Source of the DNA: an uncultured Phycisphaerales bacterium
Lineage (GTDB): Bacteria > Planctomycetota > Phycisphaerae > UBA1845 > CAIVHJ01
Reading direction: 5' to 3'
NCBI GenBank assembly: GCA_903905665.1
Contig: CAIVHJ010000199.1
Span: forward strand, 1 to 5,765
DNA: 5,765 bases
Of this stretch, positions 1 through 5,765 are shown in pieces (position 1 is the stretch's first letter; each line of letters opens with the position of its first letter). Under the pieces are notes generated by a model, which searched no databases, had not been told where the DNA came from, and worked only from the letters and a program-made list of their open reading frames with translations. A program made the position numbers and the translations under genes.

Positions 1-267
1 CCAGTAATTGGAGAGGTTGCCTCCAATTGCGGCGAAGCAAAACAGGGGGTAGAGAATCCAAATGTTGAGCGAATCGAGTGCAGCAAATGCGCCCGCCGCA
101 AACAGCAGCGAATCCCCGGGCAGAAAAGGAGTGACCACTAGGCCGGTCTCACAAAAGATGATGACAAAGAAAATGACATAGGTCCAATAACCGTAATCCC
201 GGATGACATCTTCCAGATGTTTGTCCAGATGAAGAAAGATTTCGACAACCCAATTCATGAAGTCCAT
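1..267 (-). CDS. DedA/VTT-family membrane protein, N-terminal part
   Basis: This is the first 89 codons of a DedA-family (SNARE-associated/VTT domain) inner-membrane protein; the gene runs off the window at position 1. Members are proposed carriers of membrane lipids such as undecaprenyl phosphate or phospholipids, often dependent on the proton gradient. The family hallmark ETGLVVTPFLPGDSLLF is visible at residues 40-56, with Glu40 and Asp52 spaced like the two essential acidic residues known in E. coli YqjA/YghB. A hydrophobic re-entrant or membrane stretch covers about residues 29-50 and another about 68-82. The next conserved motif, usually G-D-x-x-x-Y, here reads GGNLSNYW (residues 82-89), with Asn in place of Asp. 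The start at 267 is preferred because GGTGA lies 7 bases upstream; Met4 (258) is an alternative. It begins 41 bases after the adaptor stop, with no terminator visible, so co-transcription is possible. Family assignment is firm; substrate is unknown. Confidence 0.93.
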   Translation of the reverse strand, partial: MDFMNWVVEIFLHLDKHLEDVIRDYGYWTYVIFFVIIFCETGLVVTPFLPGDSLLFAAGAFAALDSLNIWILYPLFCFAAIGGNLSNYW

Positions 268-274
268 TTGTATT

Positions 275-279
275 TCACC
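275..279 (-). promoter_or_regulatory. Possible ribosome binding site of the DedA gene
   Basis: GGTGA on the minus strand ends 7 bases before the ATG at 267. It is a partial Shine-Dalgarno match that favours this ATG over the in-frame ATG at 258, which has only GGA, 3 bases upstream. Confidence 0.4.
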
Positions 280-308
280 GAAAAAAGTTCATCAGATGAT
301 TTTGCCGG

Positions 309-1343
309 TCATGGATGCGTTTCGTTTGAATGATCCGCCGGCACGGGGGTGTCGGTGGAGGAATTTGAATTTTGAAAAACGACCTGCGCCGACCCCTGAA
401 CTCGGAGGTAGTCATCCGGATCATCAATCCGCACTTTGACCTGAACGGTGGCTTTGGAATAGTTCGCGCCGGGATCGATCCACATCACATGACCCTTGTA
501 AGAGCGGTCTTTGTAGGCGTCGGGGGTGATGGTGCAGGGCATGTCTTTGCGGAGTCGAGCAATGTCGAGTTCGCTGACGTCAATTTCGACGCGGAGTTTG
601 CCCATGTCGGCGATGACGGCGAACTGGGCGTTGGCATTGGCGCCATGGCCGGCCTCGGCGGCTACGAAATCCCCGACTTCGACGCTGCGTTCAAGCACGA
701 TCCCCGAAATCGGCGCCAAGACCAGACAGTCGTCCAATGCCTTCTGTGCGTATTCGAGCGCCGCGGCGGCAGCGTCCACGGTGGCGGCGGACTCCTCCGT
801 GGCTCGTTTGGCTTCGGCGAGTTCGATGGCTGATACTTTGGCGTCGCGATACAAATTGGCAACACGTTCGTAGTTGATTTTGTGATAATCCGAGTTGGCT
901 TTGGAACGCTCCAGGATCGCTATGGCTTCGTCCCGTCGTGCGCGGTAATTCACGTCCTCGATTTTGGCGAGGAGTTGACCCTGTTCGACGCGATCCCCCT
1001 GCTCGAAGTACAGCGCCACAATCTGTCCCGAAACTTTTGTGGAGACTTCCACCTGGTGGTCCGAAACGATTTTTCCCGTGGCGGTGAGCATCGATTTCGA
1101 TGGTGAAGTCAATGAAGAGGTCGTTTGGACAGAAGACAGGATCGTAGGATCAGGTTTGGGTGTCGATGAAGCGAGCCAACGATCACGGAACAGAAATGCT
1201 GCGGCGCCACAACCGATGACCGCGGCGAAAACAAGAAGTGCAATCATTCCTGTACGGTGGGGGCGGGACGGGCGTGATCCCGTGGGCGGGGAGTCTTTGT
1301 GAATTGAGAGGGATTGGAGCTGGTCTTTCAGGTCGGCGTTCAT
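309..1343 (-). CDS. HlyD/MacA-type periplasmic adaptor subunit of an ABC exporter
   Basis: A 344-residue membrane fusion protein that should link the inner-membrane ABC transporter to the periplasm or an outer-membrane channel. A basic, Pro-rich cytoplasmic N-terminus (1-32) precedes one membrane helix (33-52), then a Ser/Thr/Pro-rich linker. The first half of the lipoyl/barrel-sandwich domain is at about 86-130 (ATGKIVSDHQVEVSTKVSGQ, then QGDRVEQGQLLAKIE); an Ala/Glu-rich coiled-coil hairpin spans 131-203; the second lipoyl half is at 206-230 (LAPISGIVLERSVEVGDFV); a beta-barrel follows to about 324. The usual C-terminal L-R-P-G-M turn reads LRVQGSA at 313-319. The ATG at 1343 was chosen over a GTG at 1466: the upstream extension only re-reads the permease 3' end in another frame, and the N-terminus DLKDQLQSLSI resembles related adaptors. 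It lies 23 bases after the permease stop. No clear Shine-Dalgarno sequence is seen. The role is well supported; the cargo is unknown. Confidence 0.92.
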   Translation of the reverse strand: MNADLKDQLQSLSIHKDSPPTGSRPSRPHRTGMIALLVFAAVIGCGAAAFLFRDRWLASSTPKPDPTILSSVQTTSSLTSPSKSMLTATGKIVSDHQVEVSTKVSGQIVALYFEQGDRVEQGQLLAKIEDVNYRARRDEAIAILERSKANSDYHKINYERVANLYRDAKVSAIELAEAKRATEESAATVDAAAAALEYAQKALDDCLVLAPISGIVLERSVEVGDFVAAEAGHGANANAQFAVIADMGKLRVEIDVSELDIARLRKDMPCTITPDAYKDRSYKGHVMWIDPGANYSKATVQVKVRIDDPDDYLRVQGSAQVVFQNSNSSTDTPVPADHSNETHP

Positions 1344-1366
1344 GGCGCGGATATTGTAATCGAGGA

Positions 1367-2545
1367 TCAGGCTTTTCGCAGCGCTTCGAGGATTGGAATT
1401 CTGGAGGCCCGAACCGCCGGAGCCAGTGCGCCGGCAATCCCGACCCCACAAGCGAGGATCAAACACGAAATCATGATCGTCGGGGTCATTCGGAGTTGGT
1501 ACGTGAGAGACGAAAAACTCACGTCGGATATGAAATCCTGTTCGATATTCATGGCGATGAAAGCGGAACCGATGAGCAACCCGATGATGCAGGAGACCAA
1601 ACAGGTCAAGAGCGATTCGATGAAGATGGTCAATTGGATGGCGATGCGTGAGAATCCCAGAGTTCGGAGCATCGCAAATTCACGTCGTCGATGATCCACC
1701 GCCGCATACATGGTATTGGCCATGGCGAAGACGGCGCCCAAACCCATGATGGCGATGAGAATTACGGACAGAACGACGAGTTGCCTGGTGGTGCGTGCAA
1801 GTTCCTGATAGTAGTCGGTTTCTTTTTGAGCTTGCAGTTTGACGGAAGGACCTTTGATGTAGTTGATCGCGGTTTGGGCCTGTGATTCGTCGATACACTG
1901 GATCGTGGCGCTGGAGGTGTAGTGGCCGGAATAGGCGGTTGTGATCATGGATCGCGGCGCCCAAATCTCGCTTTCGAAACTACTATTGTTTGCACGGAAA
2001 ATCCCGACGACTTTGTAAAGTCTGTTTCCCAGACGTCCGAGCGATATTTCACCGTCGATTTTGAGATTCCCGAATCGCTTGGAGGCGGCTTCGCCGACGA
2101 TCACTTCGAGGGCGCCCGAATCAAAGAGGCGGCCTTCAACGATTTGTATCTCGGGTCGAATGGCGAACGCCACCGGATCGACCCCCCGGACCGCCACGTT
2201 GGCAAATGAATCCTGATATCCCAGGCGTGGCAGTGATGTTTGGATGCAGAGTTCGATGCTGATGAGGGGTTGTCCCGATGGATCGAATCGTATTCCCGGA
2301 GTTTGGACCAATAGATTCGTTTCTTCGGGGAATAAGACGCTGGTGCTTTCGGCGGTGGAGCCGGGTTTGAGCACAATCACCCGATCGCGGTGACCACTGT
2401 TTTTCAGCGTTTGTCGAATTCCTGCCGCAAAAGACAGTAACACCGCCAGAACAACCACAATCACCGTGATCAACAACAGCGTCAGAGACGTACTGAGACG
2501 CCGAACCAGTAAATTCCGCCAACTATAGAACAAGGGAAGTGCCAT
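1367..2545 (-). CDS. ABC transporter permease, FtsX/MacB type (second permease)
   Basis: A 392-residue permease with the four-helix FtsX layout: TM1 at about 21-42, a large periplasmic MacB-like domain at 43-250, TM2 about 256-280, TM3 about 305-330 and TM4 about 356-378. The cytoplasmic motif RRREFAMLRTLGFSR (286-300), which contacts the ATPase, and the C-terminal APAVRASRIPILEALRKA (375-392) are classic for this superfamily. The periplasmic domain has GVDPVAFAIRPEIQIVEGRLF (121-141) and FESEIWAP (190-197), features I recall from a permease family common in Planctomycetes and Acidobacteria beside HlyD adaptors. The ATG at 2545 was chosen, not the in-frame ATG at 2689, because the extra 48 residues overlap the preceding gene and TM1 is normally near the N-terminus. 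It starts 32 bases after the other permease stops; only a weak GG lies upstream. It should pair with that permease and the ATPase encoded at 3835-4536. Confidence 0.93.
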   Translation of the reverse strand: MALPLFYSWRNLLVRRLSTSLTLLLITVIVVVLAVLLSFAAGIRQTLKNSGHRDRVIVLKPGSTAESTSVLFPEETNLLVQTPGIRFDPSGQPLISIELCIQTSLPRLGYQDSFANVAVRGVDPVAFAIRPEIQIVEGRLFDSGALEVIVGEAASKRFGNLKIDGEISLGRLGNRLYKVVGIFRANNSSFESEIWAPRSMITTAYSGHYTSSATIQCIDESQAQTAINYIKGPSVKLQAQKETDYYQELARTTRQLVVLSVILIAIMGLGAVFAMANTMYAAVDHRRREFAMLRTLGFSRIAIQLTIFIESLLTCLVSCIIGLLIGSAFIAMNIEQDFISDVSFSSLTYQLRMTPTIMISCLILACGVGIAGALAPAVRASRIPILEALRKA

Positions 2546-2577
2546 TTTTTTACCGTTGCATTGAACCGCTTGTATCT

Positions 2578-3750
2578 CTACTCCAGATATCTCAACGCGG
2601 TGACTACATTTAACTTCGCCCCCAGCCACGCCGGCCACAGGGCGGACAGTATACCGATTCCGACGGCGATCAGGACGGCTTTCATGCATACCAATAGCGG
2701 GATATCAAGCGCCTGAATCACAGGAATTGTCATCGAACCCAGCGGCGTCCAGTGGAAGAGTCCGTAGGGGATAAGCGCGCCGACGAATCCGCCAGATACG
2801 CACAACATCATGCTCTCGATCAGGATCTGCACGAACACGGATCGGCTGCTGAATCCGAGCGATTTCATGGTGGCCACTTCATTGATCCGATCGCGGATGT
2901 TCATGCTCATCGTGTTCATGGCCGCCATGATGGCGACGAATACAGTCAGCGATGCCAGGATCGCCAGATTCCGGGGCAGATTGAATTGTTGCGCAATAAA
3001 CTCGTTAACGAATGATTTTTCGTCGCGGGTTTTCGTGGGATCGGGATAATTTGCAAACAATTCGTCGATTGCCCTGCGATAATGATCGAGGCCTGCGATG
3101 CTGTTGCATTTGATCACAAAAAAACCGATCCATTCGTCCCCGTGGAATCCATGCTCTTTCAGAGCGTCAAAGTAATAATCCAGGCGAATCCAGCTGGTAA
3201 CCGGATCTGACGCGTGTTCCGCCGTGGAGATCACGTGAAACTCCATGGGGGTGTAAGGGGGGAGGGAGGGCGTGATTGTGATGCGGTCGCCCAGTTTCCA
3301 GCCGAATTGTTTTGCGGTTTCAGGTCCGAGGATGGCGGCTTGGCGATCGCGGTGCCAGGCGTCCATTTCTTCCTGTGTAAAATGATAATCGGGGTAACAG
3401 GCTTCCAGATTGTCTTTGTCCACGGCGAGGGTAGAAAGCAAGCGGGGATCGTTTTCGACTTTTCCGCCCAGCCAGTGCATCCCGCAGACGGCGGTAAGTT
3501 CTTTTCGTTCGGGATCCAACGCCTCAATCTTGTACCGATATCCCGACGGCAGAGGATTGATGAAAGAAGTTTTGTGGGTGACGATCAGTCGCATCTGTTT
3601 TGCGGCGTTGTCGAGGTAGCTATTGAGCGCACTGATGACGGAAGTCGATAGAACAAAGATGACAATCGGCAAGGCCACCGCCGCCGAAGTCAACAGCGTC
3701 CGGCGGATGTTACGCGTGAGATTTCGGATTAGATAAATCCAGTACAGCAT
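2578..3750 (-). CDS. ABC transporter permease, FtsX/MacB type (first permease)
   Basis: A 390-residue permease with TM1 at about 20-41, a periplasmic domain at 42-258, and TM2-TM4 at about 261-283, 306-333 and 352-376. NIRDRINEVATMKSLGFSSRSV (284-305) is the FtsX-type loop that couples to the ATPase, and the C-terminus WPAWLGAKLNVVTALRYLE (372-390) is the usual family ending. The periplasmic domain carries LFANYPDPTKTRDEKSFV (231-248), a block I recall from a permease family that occurs together with the type at 1367-2545. The two permeases are clearly different proteins, so a LolC/LolE-like heterodimer is inferred. The ATG at 3750 was chosen over a TTG at 3828 because the longer version would read through the palindrome at 3786-3819 and add a non-typical N-terminus, while AGG sits 6 bases before 3750. 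Confidence 0.93.
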   Translation of the reverse strand: MLYWIYLIRNLTRNIRRTLLTSAAVALPIVIFVLSTSVISALNSYLDNAAKQMRLIVTHKTSFINPLPSGYRYKIEALDPERKELTAVCGMHWLGGKVENDPRLLSTLAVDKDNLEACYPDYHFTQEEMDAWHRDRQAAILGPETAKQFGWKLGDRITITPSLPPYTPMEFHVISTAEHASDPVTSWIRLDYYFDALKEHGFHGDEWIGFFVIKCNSIAGLDHYRRAIDELFANYPDPTKTRDEKSFVNEFIAQQFNLPRNLAILASLTVFVAIMAAMNTMSMNIRDRINEVATMKSLGFSSRSVFVQILIESMMLCVSGGFVGALIPYGLFHWTPLGSMTIPVIQALDIPLLVCMKAVLIAVGIGILSALWPAWLGAKLNVVTALRYLE

Positions 3751-3756
3751 AGCGAA

Positions 3757-3759
3757 CCT
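3757..3759 (-). promoter_or_regulatory. Possible ribosome binding site of the first permease
   Basis: AGG on the minus strand (in AACAGGTTCGCT before the ATG) lies 6 bases upstream of the start at 3750. It is short but well spaced and supports that start over the TTG at 3828. Confidence 0.4.
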
Positions 3760-3785
3760 GTTTATAATGTACCCGGGACGTCTTC

Positions 3786-3819
3786 TTATATAGCACCCGG
3801 CATGTCGGGTGCTATATAA
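3786..3819. repeat. Strong palindrome between ATPase and permease genes
   Basis: The arms 3786-3799 (TTTATATAGCACCCG-like, 14 bases) and 3806-3819 are perfect reverse complements around a 6-base loop (GCATGT on the plus strand). Five further pairs outside (3780-3784 with 3819-3823) can form if two bases, 3785-3786, bulge out. The inner part is G+C-rich and the outer part A+T-rich. No T-run follows on either strand, so it does not look like an intrinsic terminator. It sits in the 84-base gap inside an apparent operon. It could be an mRNA stability or attenuation hairpin, a REP/MITE-like dispersed element, or a protein-binding operator. The structure is seen directly; its function is not known. 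Confidence 0.85.
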
Positions 3820-3834
3820 AGACAACAAAGTATG

Positions 3835-4536
3835 TTATGTCACGCACACTGCTTCCTTTTCCTGACTCAGGATTCCCTTATCCAAATGAAGAATCCGTTG
3901 ACCGTGCGCCGCGGCACGGGGATCGTGCGTTACCAGCAAAATCGTCTTGCCGAATTCCTTGTTCAAGATATTCAGCAGATTGAGAATTTCTTCCGAGGTC
4001 TTGGCGTCCAAATCGCCCGTTGGTTCGTCTGCCAAAATCACATCCGGATCGGTGACAATCGCACGGGCAATCGCCACCCGCTGCTCCTGTCCGCCGGAAA
4101 GCTGATTGGGCCGATGATCCATTCGGTCCGTCAATCCGACCACTTGCAGCGCCGTCGCAACGCGCTGCTTACGTTCGTGCGACGACATGGAAAACAACAG
4201 CAACGGCAACTCGACGTTTTCGGCTGCCGTCAACACGGGAATGAGGTGGTACATCTGGAAAATGAATCCGACGTGGCGGCTTCGCCATCGAGTCAGTTCC
4301 GAGTCGCTCATCCGGTCGAGGTTAAAATCTCCAACCTGAATCGTTCCAGATGTGGGTCGATCCAGCCCTCCGATCAGGTGCAGGAGCGTTGATTTCCCTG
4401 ATCCGCTCGGTCCCATCAAAACGGAAAACTGGCCAGCGGGAATCGTCAGGTCCAGTCCATTCAAGACCGGGATTTCGATCCGATCTTTGTGGTAGTTCTT
4501 GACGACTTGATGAACCGATATATTGGCGAGGCTCAT
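3835..4536 (-). CDS. ABC transporter ATPase, LolD/MacB type
   Basis: A 233-residue nucleotide-binding subunit that powers the two permeases downstream. All catalytic motifs are intact: Walker A GPSGSGKST (42-50), Q-loop Gln94 in FIFQ, signature LSGGQ (146-150), Walker B VILADEP (166-172, with the catalytic Glu171), D-loop GDLD (174-177) and switch His204 in LVTHD. The stretch LLHLIGGLDRPTSG (51-64) and NVELPLLL (107-114) are typical of the LolD/MacB/FtsE-like group that works with FtsX-type permeases. Length matches the group. The ATG at 4536 was chosen over a TTG at 4620 because MSLANISVHQVVKNYHKD is the normal domain start; the 28 residues added by the longer form have no family counterpart. 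No good Shine-Dalgarno sequence precedes either start (only GAAAG, 8 bases before the ATG). It follows gatD by 99 bases. The function as exporter ATPase is firm; the substrate cannot be read from it. Confidence 0.95.
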   Translation of the reverse strand: MSLANISVHQVVKNYHKDRIEIPVLNGLDLTIPAGQFSVLMGPSGSGKSTLLHLIGGLDRPTSGTIQVGDFNLDRMSDSELTRWRSRHVGFIFQMYHLIPVLTAAENVELPLLLFSMSSHERKQRVATALQVVGLTDRMDHRPNQLSGGQEQRVAIARAIVTDPDVILADEPTGDLDAKTSEEILNLLNILNKEFGKTILLVTHDPRAAAHGQRILHLDKGILSQEKEAVCVT

Positions 4537-4635
4537 GGGACAAACTTTCTGAATGAGAAACGACACGTTATTCGGATTTTGGAGGCGGGTCACATATCTC
4601 TGTAATTCCCCGATGAACAAAGCCGAATCCGGCCC

Positions 4636-5765
4636 TCATCGTTTGATCGTACGCAAGAATTCCTGAACTTCCGGAATTGCCCCCTGATAGATGAGATATC
4701 CATTATAAGGTTCTCGTTCCGTAATTTCGCCGTTGACCGGTGTGAGCATAATTTGTTTGACTTTGTCGCGCTCCTGCGTTTGCCCCAGCGCCCAGCACAG
4801 TTTCACATACGCCACTTCGGGCAACATGTTCGCCGTCGGAATCACACCGAGTTCCATCATTTCCCGTCCGGTTTCGTACACGTACATTTGCACGTAACCC
4901 CACAAGGTTTGCACGGTCATGTACACGTGGACACCGGCATCGTAGGCGCGTTTCAAGGCGGGGTAGAGCGGTTTGTTCACGTGTCCCAGCCCGGTTCCAG
5001 CGATGACGATTCCGCGATAACCTTTTTCGATGAGGGCGTCGATGACGTCGGGTTGCATATTCGGATAATAATAAACGATGGTGACCTTTTCCTCGAAGGC
5101 GGTGTTGATGGTCACGTCGTGATCTTTGCGGCGGGGTTTGTAATCGTCGCGCAGATACGTGATTTTTTTCGGATCGGCCATGGCCAGCGGTGTATCGCCG
5201 ATGGTGCGAAACGTCGAGCGGTAACTGGAGTGCATTTTGCGGACGCGTGTTCCCCGGTGGAGCAGGCAATACTGATCCGAGGTGGGGCCGAACATGCAGA
5301 TCATGACCTCGGCGATGTTTCCTCGTGCGGCGGCATTGACGGCAGACATGAGATTCATGGCGGCGTCGGATGACGGGCGGTCACTCGACCGTTGCGAACC
5401 GACCATCACGATCGGAACCGGTGAGTTTTGGACCATGAACGTCAAAATGGCTGACGTGTGATGCATCGTATCGGTTCCGTGCCCGATGACGATCCCGTCC
5501 ACTCCTTTTTTAATTTCTTCCCCGATGCTCTGCGCCAACTTGATGTACTGCACGGGCCCCATGTTTTCGCTGAAGACCCCGAACAACTTCTCAGTTTCCA
5601 GATTGCAGATGTCCGCCAGTTCGGGAACCGATCCGTAAAGTTCGCCCGGAGAAAAAGCGGGAATGACGGCGCCCGTGCGATAATCCAGTCGGCTGGCGAT
5701 GGTTCCTCCGGTTCCCAGCAGTTTGACTTTGGGTTTTCCGGGGTCAAAAGGAAAATCTTTTTCAG
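4636..5765 (-). CDS. gatD: Archaeal-type Glu-tRNA(Gln) amidotransferase subunit D (GatD), N-terminus missing
   Basis: The 375 visible residues begin inside the gene; comparison with archaeal GatD suggests roughly 75-85 N-terminal residues (the small barrel domain) lie beyond position 5765. GatD is a type I/II L-asparaginase relative that frees ammonia from an amide donor for GatE, which converts Glu-tRNA(Gln) to Gln-tRNA(Gln). GatD-like blocks, numbered from the first complete visible codon, are LLGTGGTIASRLDYRTGAV (15-33), FSENMGP (64-70), GHGTDTMHHTSA (94-105), SQRSSDRPSSDAAMNL (123-138), LLHRGTRVRKMH (167-178), GYRGIVIAGTGLGH (248-261) and MLPEVAYVKLCWALGQT (313-329). Asparaginase catalytic residues appear intact: Thr21, Thr97-Asp98 and Lys176. 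Plain bacterial asparaginases are about 330 residues and lack DYRTGAV and MLPEVAYVK. The segment at 4864-4920 departs from archaeal GatD, so a diverged paralogue with another amidohydrolase role is the alternative. No gatE is in the window. Confidence 0.85.
   Translation of the reverse strand, partial: EKDFPFDPGKPKVKLLGTGGTIASRLDYRTGAVIPAFSPGELYGSVPELADICNLETEKLFGVFSENMGPVQYIKLAQSIGEEIKKGVDGIVIGHGTDTMHHTSAILTFMVQNSPVPIVMVGSQRSSDRPSSDAAMNLMSAVNAAARGNIAEVMICMFGPTSDQYCLLHRGTRVRKMHSSYRSTFRTIGDTPLAMADPKKITYLRDDYKPRRKDHDVTINTAFEEKVTIVYYYPNMQPDVIDALIEKGYRGIVIAGTGLGHVNKPLYPALKRAYDAGVHVYMTVQTLWGYVQMYVYETGREMMELGVIPTANMLPEVAYVKLCWALGQTQERDKVKQIMLTPVNGEITEREPYNGYLIYQGAIPEVQEFLRTIKR

Noticed and set aside
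372..833. 153-codon glycine-rich open frame on the plus strand.
   Set aside because: It is antisense to the adaptor coiled coil and lipoyl domain; the glycine richness comes from the reverse reading of Ala/Pro codons.
1344..1466. N-terminal extension of the adaptor from a GTG at 1466.
   Set aside because: It would overlap the permease 3' end by 100 bases, and its residues are just that gene read in another frame; the ATG at 1343 gives a normal adaptor N-terminus.
3751..3834. Promoter for the first permease in the gap with the palindrome, using TATAAA or TATAAG as a -10 box.
   Set aside because: No acceptable -35 box lies 16-18 bases upstream of either A+T-rich stretch; the A+T richness is explained by the palindrome ends.
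3832..4392. 186-codon open frame on the plus strand.
   Set aside because: It lies antisense to the ATPase gene, whose Walker, signature and switch motifs are all on the minus strand; the product has no recognisable domain.
4590..4620. Promoter for the ATPase gene: TTGTTC and ATATGT spaced by 17 bases on the minus strand.
   Set aside because: Each box matches the sigma-70 consensus poorly (about 3 of 6 in the -35 box), and such matches arise by chance in any 100-base gap.
4621..4635. Short hairpin just after the gatD stop (GCCG, 4-base loop, CGGC, then TTTGTTC on the minus strand) as a terminator.
   Set aside because: The stem has only 4 strong pairs plus two possible G-T pairs, and the T-run is broken. 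It is too weak to call, so whether the exporter genes share a transcript with gatD stays open.
4753..5373. 206-codon open frame on the plus strand.
   Set aside because: It is antisense to the conserved GatD blocks. Its His/Gly/Val-rich composition is typical of a mirror frame and no family is recognisable.
1..5765. CRISPR array, tRNA or rRNA gene, insertion sequence or attachment site.
   Set aside because: No repeated spacer pattern, cloverleaf, rRNA block, transposase or terminal inverted repeats with target duplications were seen; almost all of the window is accounted for by the six genes.

Overview
The window reads as one block of six genes, all on the minus strand and closely spaced, with no clear gene on the plus strand. 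In transcription order (high to low coordinates) they are: a GatD/asparaginase-family protein whose N-terminus lies beyond position 5765; an ABC ATPase; two different FtsX/MacB-type ABC permeases; a membrane-anchored HlyD/MacA-type adaptor; and the first 89 codons of a DedA-family membrane protein that runs off at position 1. Gaps between genes are 99, 84, 32, 23 and 41 bases, so no stretch longer than 100 bases lacks a gene.

The organism is most likely a diderm (Gram-negative-type) bacterium of moderate G+C. The adaptor plus LolD/MacB-like transporter and the DedA protein point that way. The permease and adaptor sequences resemble sets I remember from Planctomycetes, Acidobacteria and related uncultured phyla. 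The exact phylum cannot be fixed from this window. Recognisable Shine-Dalgarno sequences are weak or missing before several starts.

Functionally, the four middle genes (4536 down to 309) look like a complete inner-membrane export machine: one ATPase driving a heterodimer of two unlike permeases (as LolCDE does), with a MacA/HlyD-like adaptor to carry substrate across the periplasm. No TolC-like outer-membrane channel is in the window and the substrate is unknown. DedA follows at a short distance and may be co-transcribed; it is a membrane-lipid carrier/transport family protein.

The most unusual item is the first gene. Its sequence matches the archaeal-type Glu-tRNA(Gln) amidotransferase subunit GatD along its whole visible length, rather than an ordinary bacterial L-asparaginase, although the neighbourhood looks bacterial. 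The other notable item is a strong palindrome (14-bp perfect stem, 6-base loop) between the ATPase and first permease genes, without the T-run of an intrinsic terminator. I did not find a clearly new multi-gene system.
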